Part shown: piece by piece, positions 63,501-64,000 of the stretch
Numbering within the stretch: position 1 is the first letter of the stretch
How the letters are laid out: each line of letters starts with the position of its first letter
Assembly (NCBI GenBank): GCA_965263245.1
Contig: CBDHHR010000808.1
Coordinates: 1 to 64,000 of the forward strand
Length of the DNA: 64,000 nucleotides
From: DT-68 sp965263245
GTDB lineage: Bacteria; Bacillota_I; Bacilli_A; Mycoplasmatales; Metamycoplasmataceae
Direction of reading: 5' to 3'
Notes under the pieces: model-generated
Database searches by the model: none
What the model saw: only the letters and a program-made list of their open reading frames with translations
Told to the model about the DNA's origin: nothing
Position numbers and translations under genes: made by a program

Positions 63501-64000
63501 AGAATACAGTTGTATGTGAGAGGACAGTTGGTAGGTGAGACGACAGTTGGTAGGGGAGAGGACAGTTGATAGGGAACAGTACAGTTGGAGGGGAGAGTAC
63601 AGTTGGTAGGTGAGAGTACAGTTGGTATGGGAGAGGACAGTTGGTAGGTGAGAGTACAGTTGGTAAGGGAGAGGACAGTTGGTAGGGGAGAGTACAGTTG
63701 GTAGGTGAGAGTACAGTTGGTAGGTGAGTGTACAGTTGGTACGGGAGAGGAAAGTTGGTAGGGGAGAGGATAGTTGGTAGGTGAGAGGACAGTTGGTAGG
63801 GGAGAATACAGTTGATAGGGGAGAGTACATTTCGTAGGTGAGAGTACATTTGGTAGGGAAGAGTACAGTTGGTAGGTGAGAGTACAGTTGGTAGGTGAGA
63901 GGAGAGTTGGTAGGGGAGAGGACAGTTGGTAGGGGAGAGGTCTGTTGGTAGGTGAGTGTACAGTTGGTAGGTGAGGGTACAGTTGGTAGGTGAGAGTACA

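Larger units (their letters stand above)
1..64000. repeat. 19-bp tandem satellite/minisatellite array, whole window
   Basis: The window is a head-to-tail array of a ~19-bp unit, acagttggtaggtgagagt on the + strand, always in the same orientation. Frequent variants change gtaggTgag to gtaggGgag and the last base from T to G. Rarer ones give caattgg, catttgg, gtatgtgag, gataggggag and gagtgtac. Most units are 18-20 bp. The consensus contains 5 A, 1 C, 8 G and 5 T, so the + strand is G-rich and nearly C-free. There is no unique DNA at either end and no non-repeat stretch of even 100 bp inside, so the array is truncated by the window. Higher-order periodicity makes a eukaryotic satellite by far the best reading. 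No function is assigned. Confidence 0.98.
58456..64000. repeat. HOR copy 9, truncated by window end
   Basis: 5,545 bp are visible. Block starts are A 58456, B 59760, A' 60811, B' 62197 and B'' 63279; B'' runs off the end. A is 1304 bp and B 1051 bp, with broken units at about 58560-59060, 60255 and 60438-60525. A' and B' have reference lengths (1386 and 1082). Block C lies outside the window. Confidence 0.91.

Noticed and set aside
1..64000. CRISPR array, because short repeats recur regularly.
   Set aside because: The units are contiguous, with no unique spacers, no leader and no cas genes. The repeat has no palindromic arms.
1..64000. Telomeric repeat, because the + strand is G-rich with ttgg and tagggg runs.
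   Set aside because: The unit is 19 bp, not a TTAGGG-like motif, and it has higher-order structure and substitutions. Subtelomeric location is possible but nothing in the window shows a chromosome end.
1..64000. Genes on the + strand, tRNA, rRNA or other structured RNA.
   Set aside because: The + strand unit contains tag and tga, which stop reading frames quickly. No cloverleaf, rRNA-like or unique sequence occurs anywhere in the window.
1..64000. A new defence or other multi-gene system.
   Set aside because: There is no coding content to support one. The interest here lies in repeat organisation and evolution.

Overview
The whole 64 kb window is one uninterrupted tandem-repeat array. I see no gene, RNA gene, transposon, CRISPR array or unique flanking DNA. 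The basic unit is about 19 bp, acagttggtaggtgagagt on the + strand, repeated head-to-tail in one orientation roughly 3,370 times (64,000/19). Units vary mainly at two T/G positions and by occasional substitutions. Both window ends lie inside the array, so its full length is unknown but exceeds 64 kb. A satellite or minisatellite of this size with higher-order structure points to a eukaryotic chromosome, probably from a long-read assembly. I cannot name the species from sequence alone.

The array has three nested levels: the ~19-bp unit; blocks of about 0.9-1.6 kb that start with a shared leader and end with a shared trailer; and a ~7.5 kb higher-order repeat (HOR) of six blocks, named here A, B, A', B', B'' and C. 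A'B' is a duplicate of AB, and the last 630 bp of C match the last 630 bp of B in length and landmarks. Using the landmark catttggtaagtgac as an arbitrary phase, nine HOR copies start at 1, 7443, 14961, 21970, 29272, 36790, 44184, 51659 and 58456. The ninth is cut by the window end. Copies 2 and 5 are full length (7,518 bp). Copy 1 lacks exactly four units (76 bp).

The copies differ in an uneven way. B', B'' and C keep almost constant lengths (1082, 929 and 1557 bp) in every complete copy, apart from 1 bp in copy 4 and the 76-bp loss in copy 1. A, B and A' carry clusters of broken units and out-of-register joins in copies 3, 4, 6, 7, 8 and 9. This could reflect biology (unequal exchange, repair scars) or assembly error.

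Very long open frames exist on the - strand, including one of nearly 12 kb. I judge them non-coding: the reverse complement of the unit has no stop codon in any frame, and because 19 is not a multiple of 3 all frames give the same low-complexity 19-residue cycle. The + strand is strongly G-rich and C-poor, and each unit carries CANNTG/MYB-like, splice-donor-like and G-tract motifs. These are properties of the repeat, not evidence of function.
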